Part shown: piece by piece, positions 1-7,184 of the stretch
Position numbering within the stretch: the stretch's first letter is position 1
Layout: each line of letters begins with the position of its first letter
Assembly (NCBI GenBank): GCA_938004075.1
Contig: CALKWP010000186.1
Span: 1 to 18,941 of the forward strand
Length of the DNA stretch: 18,941 nucleotides
Direction: 5' to 3'
DNA from: an uncultured Methanomassiliicoccales archaeon
GTDB taxonomy: Archaea > Thermoplasmatota > Thermoplasmata > SG8-5
Program-made: the position numbers and the translations under genes
The notes under the pieces: generated by a model
The model's input: the letters and a program-made list of their open reading frames with translations, nothing else
Databases searched by the model: none
What the model was told of the DNA's origin: nothing

Positions 1-2160
1 CTGAACATCATAATCAGAGGGTTGCAGGAAAACTGGCATGGCGTTGTAAATCTGTTTGTCATAATCCGCTTTAGTTTCATATGGAATTCCTGCATCTATG
101 CCGGCCCACACATTTGGAACGACGACGCAGAATGTAAGGAACACAATACCAGCTGTGAACATGAAAGATGTTTTTCTGACCTGAAGGTAAAGGATTCCAT
201 AGCCTGCAAGCATCAGTGCCAGAATGAAGATATGCGTTGCATCTGTGAATACCCATTCCATGTAAAACTCTGCCAAGACATAGAACATTGTACCTGAAAC
301 TGGTATGAGCACAGTGAAGAGATTGTAAAGGCGATTCGGGTTTGTCTCGGCAATCAAGTTCAGCATGTAAACTGCACATATCAAGGTAAGACCGATGACG
401 AATATCGGGAATGCCACTTCGGAAAATGTGGAAAGTGCAATGAACAATATCAGTAGAACTGTAACCGCAGCCAACAAGCTCATTTTGAAATTGTAGGTCA
501 TATGCGGTTTTGAAGCCCTTTTTAGATCATCAACATATTTTCCCAGATTCAATTTATTCAGAATTATTGCAATGACCCAACCAGAGGTTATGGCGAAAGC
601 TGGTGCCGCGTTGAACATGAACCTTGCCGCAGAAACTGCCATGTAGATGGATGTTTCAGCCCACAGTAGAACGAACGTGAAGTCAGGTTTCCACGATTTG
701 GGTAGCTGTATCGCAGCCCAAGCGAGCCCTATGAATGAAAGCCAGAATGTGATGATGCCGAAAGAAAGCGCAAGATTGCTGAAAGGTGGCGCTTGAGCTT
801 CTGCGATTGTCTGGTATTGCTTGTTGTTTATGAAGTACCCGCCACCGCTGAGAAGAGCGTTAACGATTGAATCAAGCATGGATGGGGCAGCTACGTAAAG
901 TATCAAAGTTGCTAGAAGAGATAAGGCAATAAGGGTGCTGAATACAAGGAACCAGGGATATTTTCGTGTGGCCATCAGTATCAAGGCAAATGCAGAAATT
1001 GCGAGGAAGAAATATGTTGGTGTGTCAAACCAGCTGGGTATCTGTATTGACTGGTAGTAATATGGGAATGCGAATAGCAAACCGACGCCCACTGTTACGA
1101 AATAGATTACGAAAACACCGAATGAGTCCACATTCCTGAACCTGTTAATGAGTATCTGAACAAGGAAATATACCGATATCAGGACAATGGCATAGGCAAA
1201 ACCTTGCCATATGAGCGCAACACCGGTTATGGACAAACCTGCCAGAACACTATAAAGGATTGACACGGGATTAGATTTGATGAATGAAATCGCCCCTGTG
1301 TAAAACTCTTTTGGCTTTTCCCAGGAAACGGTCCAATCCTTCTGAGAAACTGTTTTCAATGCTTTCAGGAAGAAGAAGAAGGACGTTACTATGAAGAAAA
1401 GAGTCATTGCATCGTGGTCTGCATTAGTGAGAACACTTCTCTGAACATGACCTGGAATTACAGCCAGCAGGAATGCGGCAATTATGCCAGTCTTTCTGTT
1501 GAAGGCCTCTTTTCCAAGGAAATATGTTGGGAATATTGTCAATGCGCCCCAGAATGCGGTTGAGAAGAGGAACACATAGAATGTAGATGTGTAAACGTCT
1601 CCGTCAAAGAACGGAGCGAATGCTTTCCCTCCAAGAGTGACTGACCAGTCATATAATGGTGGACGCGGGTTCCTGGTTCCAACCGGGTAGTTGAGCATAT
1701 CGTCCCAGAAATGGAAATCCCCTGTATCTGAACCAGTGGTGATCACATAGTGATGGTAATACGAGTCAGAACCACCAGATAGGATGAAACCGTCCTCGGT
1801 TGCCGGTTCAAGGCCATAATATGCCCTGACGAAGAAAGCCAGACAGAAAATTGCGAACAGGATTGCGAAAACCTTCCAGTTCTGCCCAATCCATGTGTTC
1901 TTCAGACCCATAATTGGGCTGAAAATTGTTTTCTTCTCCGACTTCTGTTCTACAGCGGCCCTTTTCTCCCTTCTGCGACCAGATGGAGCTTTGGCAGCCG
2001 GTGCCGATTCGAATTCTTCCGTCACTGGTTGCTCAAGAGTTACCGGTTCGGGAGCAAAGATTTCCTCTTGAGTTTCCACTAACTCATGCCCCGGCTCCGG
2101 TTGCGACTCTTCTTTCGTAATCTGTTCATTGTCAGAACTATTCTTCTTGAGCCATTTCAT
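1..2160 (-). CDS. aglB: Oligosaccharyltransferase AglB/STT3 family, C-terminus cut off by window edge
   Basis: Membrane enzyme that transfers a lipid-linked glycan to Asn in N-X-S/T sequons on the outer face of the membrane. I read 720 open codons from the ATG at 2160 with no stop before the window edge. Family marks in order: first membrane helix near residues 96-111; first external loop with GGSDSYYHHY around 129-138 (acidic metal-binding D132); RSVLTNADHD at 241-250 (DHD, second acidic motif); TIAE at 451-454 (the archaeal equivalent of the SVSE loop); then many hydrophobic helices with AARF at 511-514. The catalytic WWDYG motif lies in the C-terminal soluble domain and would be beyond the window, so it cannot be checked. 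Unusual: a cytoplasmic tail of about 95 residues rich in Pro, Glu and Ala with a basic GRRREKR patch (61-67) precedes the first helix. Start supported by GGTGA at 2166-2170, 5 nt upstream. Family assignment is firm; the symbol is by analogy. Confidence 0.9.
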   Translation of the reverse strand, partial: MKWLKKNSSDNEQITKEESQPEPGHELVETQEEIFAPEPVTLEQPVTEEFESAPAAKAPSGRRREKRAAVEQKSEKKTIFSPIMGLKNTWIGQNWKVFAILFAIFCLAFFVRAYYGLEPATEDGFILSGGSDSYYHHYVITTGSDTGDFHFWDDMLNYPVGTRNPRPPLYDWSVTLGGKAFAPFFDGDVYTSTFYVFLFSTAFWGALTIFPTYFLGKEAFNRKTGIIAAFLLAVIPGHVQRSVLTNADHDAMTLFFIVTSFFFFLKALKTVSQKDWTVSWEKPKEFYTGAISFIKSNPVSILYSVLAGLSITGVALIWQGFAYAIVLISVYFLVQILINRFRNVDSFGVFVIYFVTVGVGLLFAFPYYYQSIQIPSWFDTPTYFFLAISAFALILMATRKYPWFLVFSTLIALSLLATLILYVAAPSMLDSIVNALLSGGGYFINNKQYQTIAEAQAPPFSNLALSFGIITFWLSFIGLAWAAIQLPKSWKPDFTFVLLWAETSIYMAVSAARFMFNAAPAFAITSGWVIAIILNKLNLGKYVDDLKRASKPHMTYNFKMSLLAAVTVLLILFIALSTFSEVAFPIFVIGLTLICAVYMLNLIAETNPNRLYNLFTVLIPVSGTMFYVLAEFYMEWVFTDATHIFILALMLAGYGILYLQVRKTSFMFTAGIVFLTFCVVVPNVWAGIDAGIPYETKADYDKQIYNAMPVFLQPSDYDVQ

Positions 2161-2206
2161 TCTATTCACCAGTTCGATAATTTGGGTAGCCACCACGATA
2201 CTATGG

Positions 2207-2218
2207 TTATATATATTA
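2207..2218 (-). promoter_or_regulatory. TATA-like box A for aglB
   Basis: On the minus strand an AT-only run (AATAATATATATAA) lies about 50 nt upstream of the aglB ATG. A start of transcription about 26 nt downstream would leave a leader of about 27 nt that still contains the GGTGA ribosome-binding site at 2166-2170. Inference from position and composition only. Confidence 0.5.
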
Positions 2219-2364
2219 TTTTGCATAATACACATATATATTAAAGCGGGCGACAACTGCTTATGCCATCAGTTATCTGTTTTGGTTTATTAAGCTAACT
2301 GAAAGCAAATCAACATCACAACCTATTTTAACCATGTTTTATTTGCACCTTCACAACCAATCAG

Positions 2365-2388
2365 GAAATGGCATGCGCATCGCATTTC
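2365..2388. repeat. 24-bp imperfect dyad just upstream of the tRNA
   Basis: GAAATG and CATTTC arms (2365-2370 and 2383-2388) flank a perfect 8-bp palindrome ATGCGCAT (2373-2380); only the two dinucleotides between them break the symmetry. It ends 14 bp before the tRNA. It could be a regulator site or a leader hairpin. The only TATA-like run nearby is GTTTTATTT around 2336-2344, which would place the transcript start near the dyad. Confidence 0.45.
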
Positions 2389-2402
2389 ATCTCCTGCAAA
2401 AC

Positions 2403-2477
2403 GGACGCGTAGCCTAGCCAGGATATGGCGACAGCCTCCTAAGCTGTAAGTCGAGGGTTCGAATCCCCCCGCGTCCG
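2403..2477 (+). tRNA. tRNA-Arg, anticodon CCU
   Basis: Full cloverleaf by eye. The acceptor stem GGACGCG (2403-2409) pairs with CGCGTCC (2470-2476), followed by discriminator G2477. The D arm has GCC/GGC pairing (2412-2414 with 2427-2429). The anticodon stem ACAGC/GCTGT (2431-2435, 2443-2447) encloses the loop CTCCTAA, giving anticodon CCT at 2438-2440, which reads AGG. The T arm has the loop TTCGAAT (2458-2464). The variable loop is 5 nt. There is no intron and no encoded CCA, as is common in archaea. One oddity is an A-C mismatch in the T stem (A2454 opposite C2468). AGG and AGA codons predominate for Arg in neighbouring glnA, so this tRNA should be in regular use. A T-rich stretch at 2479-2500 may end the transcript. 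Confidence 0.93.
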
Positions 2478-2745
2478 CTTCTCTTATTTTCTATATTTAG
2501 ACAGTGGACGCAGTAATGTTTTCATATAGGGTCCTTGAGATCAGCAAACAAGGTAATCAGATGTTCATTTAGCTTGCTGACTGTGCCTAATGCTCTGTTA
2601 ACATAAGATAAACACGCATTAAGCTGGCGTTAGACATATGTTCCAAAAATGTAGCACTATGTCAAACGCCCCCCCTCGTCCTCCGATTCTATATTATCTG
2701 AGACACAACGAATGAGTTTTAGCACATATGCCACGCTCTGGCAAC
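2478..2745. other. Intergenic stretch without a recognisable gene, holding one inverted repeat
   Basis: These 268 bases lie between the tRNA and the 3' end of the DUF362 gene. I see no ORF with a convincing start. The one structured element is an inverted repeat: arms GGCGTTAGACAT (2626-2637) and ATGTCAAACGCC (2659-2670) match at 11 of 12 positions across a 21-nt loop, followed on the plus strand by a C-rich run. It does not look like a standard T-tract terminator. Confidence 0.5.
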
Positions 2746-3852
2746 TCAAATCTCAATCAACTCGTACTTGCGGCTCCCAAGGCCGACTTTCTCGCCATAC
2801 GCGAGTTGGAATGTCCAGTCTATGTCATTTGCTGAACGTATATTGTCAATGCCCTTCCCGGCCTTTCCATATATCCTTGACTGGGGGTTCGGCTTTGCAG
2901 CGACTACCAGGTCGGCGCATGCCTGGTCCAGGGCAACTGGGTCTTTGGATGCCAGTATGCCAATGTCGGCTACAATCGGAGTGTCGCTCCAACCGGCACA
3001 GTCGCAGTGCGGCGTCACATCCATCAGGAAAGTGATGTATCCAATCTTTCCTTCCTTACCCTTTGTCACACCCATGCAGTATTCCACCATCTTTTCCTGC
3101 AGTGAACTTGCGGATGAATCCCACCTTATTTTGATGGCCTTTGGTCCGCAAGTAATTAGGCATTCCCCGCATCCATAACATGTTTCCTCGTCAATGTGGG
3201 CTTTTCCATCCGTAATCGATATTGCATGTTTCGGGCACCATTTCACGCAATTGCCGCATCCGATGCATGTTTCAACATCTACCTGCGGCTTCACGTCCGA
3301 ATGCATCTGCTGCTTTCCAGCCCGGGTTCCAAAACCCATGCCCATGTTCTTGATGGCCCCTCCTATGCCACCCACAATGTGGCATTTGAAATGAGATGCG
3401 ACAATTATTGAATTCGCCTGCACCGCGGCAGATGCCAGTTTCACTTTATCAAAATGCTTCAGATTGACTTCTACTTCCATATCATTCTTTCCAAGAAGGC
3501 CGTCCGCGATGAGCACTGGAGCGCCGACCACGCTCGGGAGAAAGCCGTGTGCGTTAGCGGTGTTGAGATGATCTACCGCATTTGCCCTGCTTCCAAAGTA
3601 TAAGGTATTTGTATCAGTAAGAAACGGGTTCCCGCCTGCCTTCCTCACCGCATCCACGATTGGCTTTATCAAAAGCGGGCTCACGAAAGTCGTGTTCCCG
3701 GATTCACCGAAATGAACCTTGATTGCCACAAGGTCATCCTTGGCAATGCAATCGGATAGCCCGGCTTTCGCAAACATATTCAATATTTTCTTCACGTTAT
3801 TTTCAGAACCCTTGCTTGCGCCAAAGGGAGTGAAATAGACCTTGGATGTCAT
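2746..3852 (-). CDS. DUF362 family protein with two [4Fe-4S] ferredoxin clusters
   Basis: This 368-residue protein has the DUF362 fold region in residues 1-190 (motifs VHFGESGNTT, LTDTNTLYFGSRA, SHFKCHIVGGIGGAIKN). A ferredoxin pair is inserted: C196, C199, C202, C206-Pro and C225, C228, C231, C235. A further DUF362 segment follows to the end. Family members are soluble iron-sulfur proteins presumed to act in electron transfer; no substrate is established, so I give none. Start: ATG at 3852, with an AAATAAATA box (3875-3883) centred about 27 nt upstream, which fits a leaderless mRNA beginning at or next to the ATG. It is divergent from glnA across a short shared region. Nothing is truncated; the domain order is usual for the family. 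Confidence 0.88.
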   Translation of the reverse strand: MTSKVYFTPFGASKGSENNVKKILNMFAKAGLSDCIAKDDLVAIKVHFGESGNTTFVSPLLIKPIVDAVRKAGGNPFLTDTNTLYFGSRANAVDHLNTANAHGFLPSVVGAPVLIADGLLGKNDMEVEVNLKHFDKVKLASAAVQANSIIVASHFKCHIVGGIGGAIKNMGMGFGTRAGKQQMHSDVKPQVDVETCIGCGNCVKWCPKHAISITDGKAHIDEETCYGCGECLITCGPKAIKIRWDSSASSLQEKMVEYCMGVTKGKEGKIGYITFLMDVTPHCDCAGWSDTPIVADIGILASKDPVALDQACADLVVAAKPNPQSRIYGKAGKGIDNIRSANDIDWTFQLAYGEKVGLGSRKYELIEI

Positions 3853-3874
3853 GTTCGGGTAATCATAACGGAAG

Positions 3875-3883
3875 TATTTATTT
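3875..3883 (-). promoter_or_regulatory. TATA-like box A for the DUF362 gene
   Basis: On the minus strand, AAATAAATA is centred about 27 nt upstream of the ATG at 3852. That distance puts the predicted transcript start at the start codon, so a leaderless transcript is likely. No ribosome-binding site is visible before the ATG, which agrees. Confidence 0.5.
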
Positions 3884-3909
3884 CTGATGCAGGAATAAGA
3901 ATGGAAAAC

Positions 3910-3917
3910 TTATAATT
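3910..3917 (+). promoter_or_regulatory. TATA-like box A for glnA
   Basis: TTATAATT is centred about 26 nt upstream of the ATG at 3940, which suggests a leaderless glnA transcript and argues for 3940 over the in-frame TTG at 3916 or the ATGs at 3919 and 3931, since the box would overlap or nearly touch those starts. Confidence 0.5.
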
Positions 3918-3939
3918 GATGAAAACATTCATGTCAGGC

Positions 3940-5265
3940 ATGACATTAAACAAGAATGATATCATCAGAATAACGAAGGAAAAAGACCTTAGATACATCC
4001 GCCTGCAATTAACAGACATACTTGGAACGCCAAAGAACATTGTCATACCTGCAAGGCGACTGGAGGAGGTGCTGGACGATGGAATTGCTTTCGATGCGTC
4101 TTCCATTATCGGGTATGCAACCATTGAGGAATCCGACCTCATCGCAAATCCGGTGCCTGAATCATTCTCAATAATGCCGGACGAGCTTGAGAAGCATGCA
4201 ACCGCGAGGATAAACTGCGATATTTACATGCCGGATGGAAAGCGTTTCCCAGGAGATCCGAAATACGTGTTGGAGAGAGTCGTGAAAAAAGCGGCTGACA
4301 TGGGATATGATTTCAACACCGGCCCGGAATGCGAGTTCTTCCTTTTCAAAATCGTCGATGGAAAAATAACCACAATACCCAATGATAACGGAGGATATTT
4401 CGACCTGTCTCCTCTTGACATGGCAGAGAACGTCAGAGAGGACATCTGCACCACTCTTGAAAAACTTGGGTTCAAGGTTTTCACTTCGCATCACGAGTGC
4501 GCTGCCGGCCAGCATGAGATTAATTTCCATTACGCGGATGCTTTGACAACAGCGGACAGGGTCGTCACATTGAGATATGTGGCCAAAGCTATTGCCCTGA
4601 AATACAACCTCCACGCAACCTTCATGCCCAAGCCAATCTACGGGGTCAATGGAACCGGGATGCACACACACCAATCACTTTTCTCCAACGGAAGGAATGT
4701 ATTCCATGACCCAGATGGTGATTTTGAGCTTAGCAAAACTGCGATGCACTACATGGCAGGCCTTCTGAAATATTCGAAGGAGATTTCCGCTGTGCTCAAT
4801 TCGAAGGTCAATTCCTACAAGCGCCTTGTTCCGGGTTACGAAGCTCCCTGTTACATAGCATGGTCGACAGAGAACAGGAGCGCGCTAATCCGGATACCTG
4901 CCAAGAGGGGAAATGCCACCAGGGTTGAGCTCAGAAATCCGGATCCAGCGGGCAACCCATACCTGCAATTCGCACTGATGCTTGCCTCCGGCCTGAAGGG
5001 CATCGAAACAAAACTTGAACCGCCAGAACCTGTGGATAAAGACATATATGGGCTGAGCCAGAGAGAAAGGGAGCTGTACAAGATAGATACGCTGCCTGCC
5101 AACCTAGGCCATGCAATCTCCTACATGGAAAAGAGCGAACTGGTACTGGAAACGCTAGGCCCCCACATCTTCGAGAATTTCCTTTACATCCAGAACAAGG
5201 AGTGGAACGAGTACAGGACCCAGGTCACAAGATGGGAAATCGATAGATACCTGAGCATAATTTGA
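3940..5265 (+). CDS. glnA: Glutamine synthetase, type I (alpha-like)
   Basis: Makes glutamine from glutamate, ammonium and ATP in the cytoplasm; the first step of ammonium assimilation. 441 residues from the chosen ATG, the usual length for the shorter type I enzymes. Motifs (this numbering): LTDILGTPK near the N-terminus; GPECEFFLF around 128-136 with metal-binding glutamates; CAAGQHEINF around 187-196; GTGMHTHQS around 238-246 (ATP/metal histidines); KRLVPGYEAP; and RVELRNPDPAGNPYLQ near the end. The adenylylation-site context NLYDLP of the beta type is replaced by DIYGLSQRE, and the protein is short, so regulation by adenylylation is unlikely (inference). Alternative upstream starts at 3916 (TTG), 3919 and 3931 add 3-8 residues; I prefer 3940 because homologues begin with M-T-x-x-D-x-x and because of the promoter spacing. 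An inverted repeat straddles the start. Confidence 0.95.
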   Translation: MTLNKNDIIRITKEKDLRYIRLQLTDILGTPKNIVIPARRLEEVLDDGIAFDASSIIGYATIEESDLIANPVPESFSIMPDELEKHATARINCDIYMPDGKRFPGDPKYVLERVVKKAADMGYDFNTGPECEFFLFKIVDGKITTIPNDNGGYFDLSPLDMAENVREDICTTLEKLGFKVFTSHHECAAGQHEINFHYADALTTADRVVTLRYVAKAIALKYNLHATFMPKPIYGVNGTGMHTHQSLFSNGRNVFHDPDGDFELSKTAMHYMAGLLKYSKEISAVLNSKVNSYKRLVPGYEAPCYIAWSTENRSALIRIPAKRGNATRVELRNPDPAGNPYLQFALMLASGLKGIETKLEPPEPVDKDIYGLSQRERELYKIDTLPANLGHAISYMEKSELVLETLGPHIFENFLYIQNKEWNEYRTQVTRWEIDRYLSII

Positions 5266-5282
5266 GAATATAGGGTATATTC
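5266..5282. terminator. Perfect 7-bp hairpin between convergent glnA and birA
   Basis: GAATATA, GGG, TATATTC begins at the base after the glnA stop codon. The stem is AU-rich and there is no long T tract, so it is not a bacterial-type terminator. Because it is symmetrical and sits between two convergent genes, it may mark or protect both 3' ends. The role is inferred. Confidence 0.35.
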
Positions 5283-5312
5283 GTTCCGGCATATTGGATA
5301 AACTAGGAATGA

Positions 5313-6056
5313 TTAATCCAAGTGGCGGCAGTCCCCAACCATAATTTTCTCAACCCGCCCATCCAAGTCGATGAGCAGGGAACCATCCACATCTATGTCC
5401 TTTGCCATCCCCCTGAGTTCTCCATTGGGCGTAACTACATTTACGCGTTTTCCCAACGTGACAGATAATTCACGCCAGTCATCAAGAATTTTATCAAATT
5501 CTGCATTTTTGAGAAGTTCCATTCTGAAATCAAGTTCTTCCAATATTGTGTTTTCGAGAACGCTCATCTCGATTTTCTTGCCGAATTCCTCTGCAATGGA
5601 TGTTGAAGAATCGCTGAAATCATAAGTATCTGCCATCTTGTTGTTTGCGTTTATGCCAATTCCAAGAATTACATATTTTTTATCCTGGAAAATATGCATC
5701 TCAGCAAGTATTCCGCAAACCTTCCTGCCGCTTATCATAACGTCGTTGGGCCATTTTACCCCGGCATCCACTCCAAATTCCATGAGTATCGCTGTAGCTA
5801 CCGTGCTGCCTGCCATGAGAGAAATGAGCCCCAACCGATTGGTGTCAAAAGAATCACCCAATTCAAGAAGCACAGACATCCACAGCCCTCCTTCGGGGGA
5901 TTCCCATGACCTGTCGAGCCTACCTCTCCCAGCGGTTTGCACCTTTGCAGTCACCACGGCTCCATTGCCAACGCCCTCGCCAATCAGGTCTTTCAGAACC
6001 TGGTTGGTGGATGTGACTGTTTCATAGCGGATAATCTTGTTTCCAAGGGTTCTCAA
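5313..6056 (-). CDS. birA: Biotin--protein ligase, catalytic type without DNA-binding domain
   Basis: Attaches biotin, via biotinyl-AMP, to the lysine of a biotinyl domain. The 247 residues cover the catalytic and C-terminal domains only: QTAGRGRLDRSW at 40-51 (the nucleotide/biotin loop), KWPNDVM at 101-107 with the biotin-contacting lysine region, GRKVCGILAE at 110-119, then GIGINAN, and a small C-terminal beta domain. No N-terminal helix-turn-helix is present, so it should not act as a repressor as E. coli BirA does. Start: TTG at 6056, after a GGGGGAT run; the next Met is near residue 60, inside the catalytic core, so the TTG is effectively forced. It begins 15 nt after the oadB stop, as last gene of the decarboxylase operon, which holds the obvious substrate: the biotinyl domain of OadA. 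Confidence 0.93.
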   Translation of the reverse strand: MRTLGNKIIRYETVTSTNQVLKDLIGEGVGNGAVVTAKVQTAGRGRLDRSWESPEGGLWMSVLLELGDSFDTNRLGLISLMAGSTVATAILMEFGVDAGVKWPNDVMISGRKVCGILAEMHIFQDKKYVILGIGINANNKMADTYDFSDSSTSIAEEFGKKIEMSVLENTILEELDFRMELLKNAEFDKILDDWRELSVTLGKRVNVVTPNGELRGMAKDIDVDGSLLIDLDGRVEKIMVGDCRHLD

Positions 6057-6071
6057 TGCGCAAATCCCCCA

Positions 6072-7184
6072 TCAAGGCACGAAGAGCAGACCGAGCAGAA
6101 TTCCAGCAGCAACTGCAGAACCGATGACACCCGCGACATTCGGACCCATTGCCTGCATCAACAGGAAATTGCCAGGCTTTGCCCTTTGAGCCTCTTTTTG
6201 GACCACCCTCGCGGCCATGGGAACAGCTGAAACACCTGCAGAACCAATCATTGGATTAATCTTGCCACCAGACAGCTTGGAAAACAATTGCCCAAGCAAG
6301 ACTCCGCCTGCAGTGGCGGTTGAGAATGCCACTATTCCAAGCGAAAGAATTTTCAGGGTATCCAGATTAAGGAACCTCTCAGCAGTCATCATGTACCCGA
6401 TGCCCAGGCCAAGCAGTATTGTGCAAATGTTGATTAGTTCATTACCACCGGTTTTTGAGAGTCTTTCAACGACACCGGATACCTTGAAGAGATTGCCCAG
6501 CATGAGCATTCCAACAAGCGGAACTGCAGAGGGGACAAACATTCCCACCGCGATTGTCACCACTATAGGGAAGATGACCTTTTCCTTCGTGCTCACTTCC
6601 CTGAGCTTCGGCATCGCAATGCATCTGTCCTTGTGGCTGGTCAATGCCCTGATTATGGGCGGTTGTATGATTGGAACCAGAGCCATGTACGAATAAGCCG
6701 CAACAGTGACAGGGCCCAGAATTTCAGGAGCTAGTCTTGTTGCCACGTAAATTGTGGTTGGCCCGTCAGCGCCACCGATTATGCCTATTGCAGCGGCCTG
6801 GTCCATGGAAAACCCTAGAATCAATGCAGCGCCTAGGGCAACGAATATGCCGACCTGCGCTGCGGCTCCCAGCAAGAATGTAATCGGATTGGCAAGAAGC
6901 GGCGAGAAATCGGTCATTGTGCCGATTCCCAGGAAGATGAAAAGAGGGATTATTCCGGTCTTAATCAAATTGACATAAATGAGAGTCATGACTCCGCCAG
7001 GATCAGTTATCCCGGTAATTGGCAGGTTAGCAAGCAGAGCAGCAAAACCAATTGGGGCAAGGAGTAACGGTTCGATGTTCTTGAAAATGGCCATGTACAA
7101 AAGGACCGATGCGATAATCAACATTACAGCGGAACCAATGGTCATGGACTCAATACCAGTTTCGAATACGCCGAACATTCTCAT
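6072..7184 (-). CDS. oadB: Sodium-translocating oxaloacetate decarboxylase, beta subunit
   Basis: Integral membrane subunit that decarboxylates carboxybiotin and couples this to Na+ export. 370 residues, nearly all hydrophobic, about nine or more membrane segments. The family signature IGGADGPTTIY lies at residues 136-146, with the conserved membrane aspartate D140 implicated in Na+ coupling in this family. Other family marks are FLGIGTMTDFSPLLANP (84-100), the VPIIQPPI segment, and the C-terminal SAGVSAVPMAARVVQ and MGPNVAGVIGSA. Its ATG overlaps the stop of the upstream gamma-like gene by 4 nt (ATGA), so translation is probably coupled. The ribosome-binding site GGAGAGG sits very close to the first ATG; the third codon is also ATG (7178) and has better spacing, so the true start may be two residues later. 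The family also serves methylmalonyl-CoA and glutaconyl-CoA decarboxylases; the adjacent alpha subunit decides for oxaloacetate. Confidence 0.93.
   Translation of the reverse strand: MRMFGVFETGIESMTIGSAVMLIIASVLLYMAIFKNIEPLLLAPIGFAALLANLPITGITDPGGVMTLIYVNLIKTGIIPLFIFLGIGTMTDFSPLLANPITFLLGAAAQVGIFVALGAALILGFSMDQAAAIGIIGGADGPTTIYVATRLAPEILGPVTVAAYSYMALVPIIQPPIIRALTSHKDRCIAMPKLREVSTKEKVIFPIVVTIAVGMFVPSAVPLVGMLMLGNLFKVSGVVERLSKTGGNELINICTILLGLGIGYMMTAERFLNLDTLKILSLGIVAFSTATAGGVLLGQLFSKLSGGKINPMIGSAGVSAVPMAARVVQKEAQRAKPGNFLLMQAMGPNVAGVIGSAVAAGILLGLLFVP

Noticed and set aside
22..379. Short Cys-rich ORFs on both strands at the left edge
   Set aside because: They overlap the continuous minus-strand aglB frame, which has family motifs; the Cys richness is a frame artefact.
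3853..3939. NrpR-type nitrogen operator (GGAA-N6-TTCC) before glnA
   Set aside because: GGAA occurs several times, but no TTCC lies at the right spacing.
3849..5116. Minus-strand ORFs opposite glnA (up to 168 codons)
   Set aside because: glnA is unmistakable on the plus strand through the whole region; these are shadow frames.
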